Source of the DNA: Atrina japonica | Taxonomy: Eukaryota > Mollusca > Bivalvia > Pterioida > Pinnidae | Direction: 5' to 3' | DNA length: 64,000 nucleotides | Assembly (NCBI GenBank): GCA_030159075.1 | Contig: BROG01000005.1 | Span: forward strand, 620,001-684,000 | The notes under the pieces: generated by a model | Database searches by the model: none | What the model saw: only the letters and a program-made list of their open reading frames with translations | What the model was told of the DNA's origin: nothing | Part shown: positions 62,120 through 64,000 of the stretch, piece after piece | Layout: each line of letters begins with the position of its first letter | How positions within the stretch are numbered: position 1 is the stretch's first letter | Position numbers and translations under genes: made by a program

Positions 62120-64000
62120 TAAATAACAGCTTTCACCAGAAATACATGTACATGCTATGGCTTTTGTGTCATTTTACACATTTAAATTTTTTTAAGTCTG
62201 CCATGGTCTATGTTTGACAAAAATCTTCATTCTTGATATTGTTTTATTCATATGACTTACTGGATTGGAGTAACCTTGTAATTGTCATACAGATGATTCT
62301 GTTGACTTTTCTGTTAAGATATGCCTCACAGGGCAATATATTCTATTCACCACTGTGTACACTAAGGTAGGGTGACAAGTAAGAACAAAGACTTTTGCCA
62401 CTGTTATATTAAAGTTTTTATGCTGCATTACAGTTCAATGTATATAACTTGATTGATGGAGTAACCACTTGATTACCATTCAGACGATACTACTCAATTT
62501 TTGGTTATGACAATCTTCACAGGAAAAGCATTTCATTCCTTATAGGAAACTCAAGGTCTGATAACAAGTAAGAAGGACTACTCTTCCCTGTGTAATTTAT
62601 ATGTCATTATTCTGTATGACCTAAGATTTAAACTCGTCCAGGTCAAGAAAGGGTTCACAAGCCTCCACCTTATCAAGTTATTTGAACTGGACTGTACTAT
62701 GCCATGCCATGCTGAAGATTGGTTAGTGTCACATGACATTATCATTATGGCCAGGTCAGTAATGTCCTGAATGTGGGGTCAAGTGTAATGTCATTGTTGA
62801 CAGTTCTGTTTAACCTCAATTATTTATTAGTTGCTCTGCAAACAATATTCCCAAAATATGTGATATCCAGTCAAAAAGGATTTTGTTGAATGGGATTGTC
62901 TGAGATTTCAGTTCTCATTTAATGTCAGGGCTGCTGGCTCAATACATTGTATGATATTACTTAATTCATCAAACCCTGTAAAACAATGGACTCTTCTGTA
63001 AATCAATGACTTAAGACAAATTCAAATGTGTCTTGTGGCTCAAATGAGTTATCTTGAGCTGCTGTCAGGCTTGGCCAATAACAGTTATATTTTGGATATA
63101 TTATTATATAAATTCTGACTCTTACGGTTCAGTAGGCAAATACATGATGATATTTATAGTAGGAGGAAATACTGTATAATTTTGTAAAATAAAATCACTA
63201 TAGGCTTCTGTGTTCTTATAAATGAAGAATTTGTGTTAATGTATTCCAATAATTATAAGTTTGTTGGTTAGCAATGCTCAGAGCCAAAAGAAATATTATA
63301 TAATAAATGAATAAATAAATAAATAAATAAAAAAATAAAAATGAAAATAATTAAACAAACTTCAGACATTTAAGTAGTCTTAAATTTGCAATAAAATATT
63401 TTTTATAATTTTAAATTGAGAAGAAGACTTAAAAATTCATTGAAAAGTTGTTTGTGGTCATAATTATTGCAAGCAAATTTTATTTTAGAGAAATATGAAC
63501 TTCAATAGATCTACCTCAAAGAAATTATTTTAGTTTTTCCTCTAGTAAAATGGAAAAAGATAAACCAAAAAATCTTTAGCATGTTTAGGAATTTAAAATA
63601 TATTCTCTTTAAGTGATTAAACTTTTCAGTGGTTTGGTTTATTTGTGCAATTGAAATTCATATAAAGAAGTTTTTGGAATATTTATCACTTTTGCTTAGA
63701 CTAATTGTTGAATTTAAGCAAAAAGTTAAAAAAAATTGGTGCTAAAAATGAAATTTTTTATTTATCAAAATGTTTGAAAAAGTAAAAAATTAGTATTTTG
63801 AAATTGCTCTTACTAAAAGTGGATGATCGCGTCATTGGAAGTTAAACTGTTTCTAAAATTACCAAAGTAACTCTAAAGATGTTTCTTTGATAAAAGATGT
63901 TCACCAATTTACATAATCTGAGCAGCATGTAGATTTCCCATAATTCCCTGCATCTAACACCCAGTAGTTAGGTGCCAACACCATCAGATATTTCAGTAGC
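62120..64000. other. Gene-free end of window
   Basis: AT-rich sequence. It holds a small TIR element copy at 62961-63051 and an aaataaataaat run at 63300-63345; nothing else recognised. Confidence 0.8.
62961..63051. mobile_element. Small TIR element (MITE-like), copy 2
   Basis: Ends ttaattcatcaaaccc and ggctcaaatgagtta. The core aaaacaatggactcttctgt matches the copy at 2266-2356. Confidence 0.6.

Larger units (their letters stand above)
34871..64000 (+). other. MIB1 intron 13 (incomplete) or downstream DNA
   Basis: After exon 13 there are 29 kb with no exon that fits the next MIB1 segment. The stretch contains the tandem arrays, SINE, MITEs and inverted repeat pair listed separately. In 35530-37850, 38060-40000, 41000-42400, 42700-43880, 44700-46700, 46900-47980, 48960-49560, 49760-51350, 52710-53520, 55030-55510, 56400-57280, 57360-58600 and 58800-59590 I see nothing beyond AT-rich intronic sequence. 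Confidence 0.65.

Overview
This window is eukaryotic, AT-rich and intron-dominated. The best fit is a mollusc, probably a bivalve: it has very many acatgtacat-type words, tRNA-derived SINEs, short TIR elements and dense minisatellites. The lineage is inferred from repeat style and from long conserved animal exons; no search was run.

Two genes are supported and they are arranged head to head. On the + strand, thirteen exons from 15730 to 34870 encode the first ~627 residues of Mind bomb 1 (MIB1), the E3 ubiquitin ligase that acts on Notch ligands. The order is MIB/HERC2 domain, ZZ finger, second MIB/HERC2 domain, REP-type repeats, then five ankyrin repeats. All splice phases join without a break. 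The remaining ankyrin repeats and the C-terminal RING fingers are not seen, so the last visible intron is more than 29 kb and leaves the window. On the - strand, starting 212 bp upstream of the MIB1 ATG, lies a first exon resembling CABLES (Cdk5 and Abl enzyme substrate). A phase-compatible second exon follows ~14 kb away at 1197-1315. The 212 bp between the two ATGs is the likely shared promoter.

Layout: 1-1217, a 39/40-bp minisatellite copied from the CABLES exon 2 / intron 2 boundary, so that it iterates a splice donor. 1316-15167, CABLES intron 1, with microsatellites, two minisatellites, a SINE, small TIR elements and a CRE-motif cluster. 15168-15991, the divergent first exons. 15992-34718, MIB1 introns 1-12, holding a 2.2-kb TIR transposon, a SINE, several MITEs and three minisatellites. 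34871-64000, the incomplete intron 13, with no convincing MIB1 exon, a SINE, more MITEs, an inverted pair of one repeat family, and very large tandem arrays (28-, 40-, 29- and 94-bp units).

Most long open frames outside the listed exons come from tandem repeats whose unit is a multiple of 3, or from microsatellites. A few non-repetitive minus-strand frames look like decayed coding sequence and are listed at low confidence. No rRNA, tRNA gene, CRISPR array or viral gene was seen.
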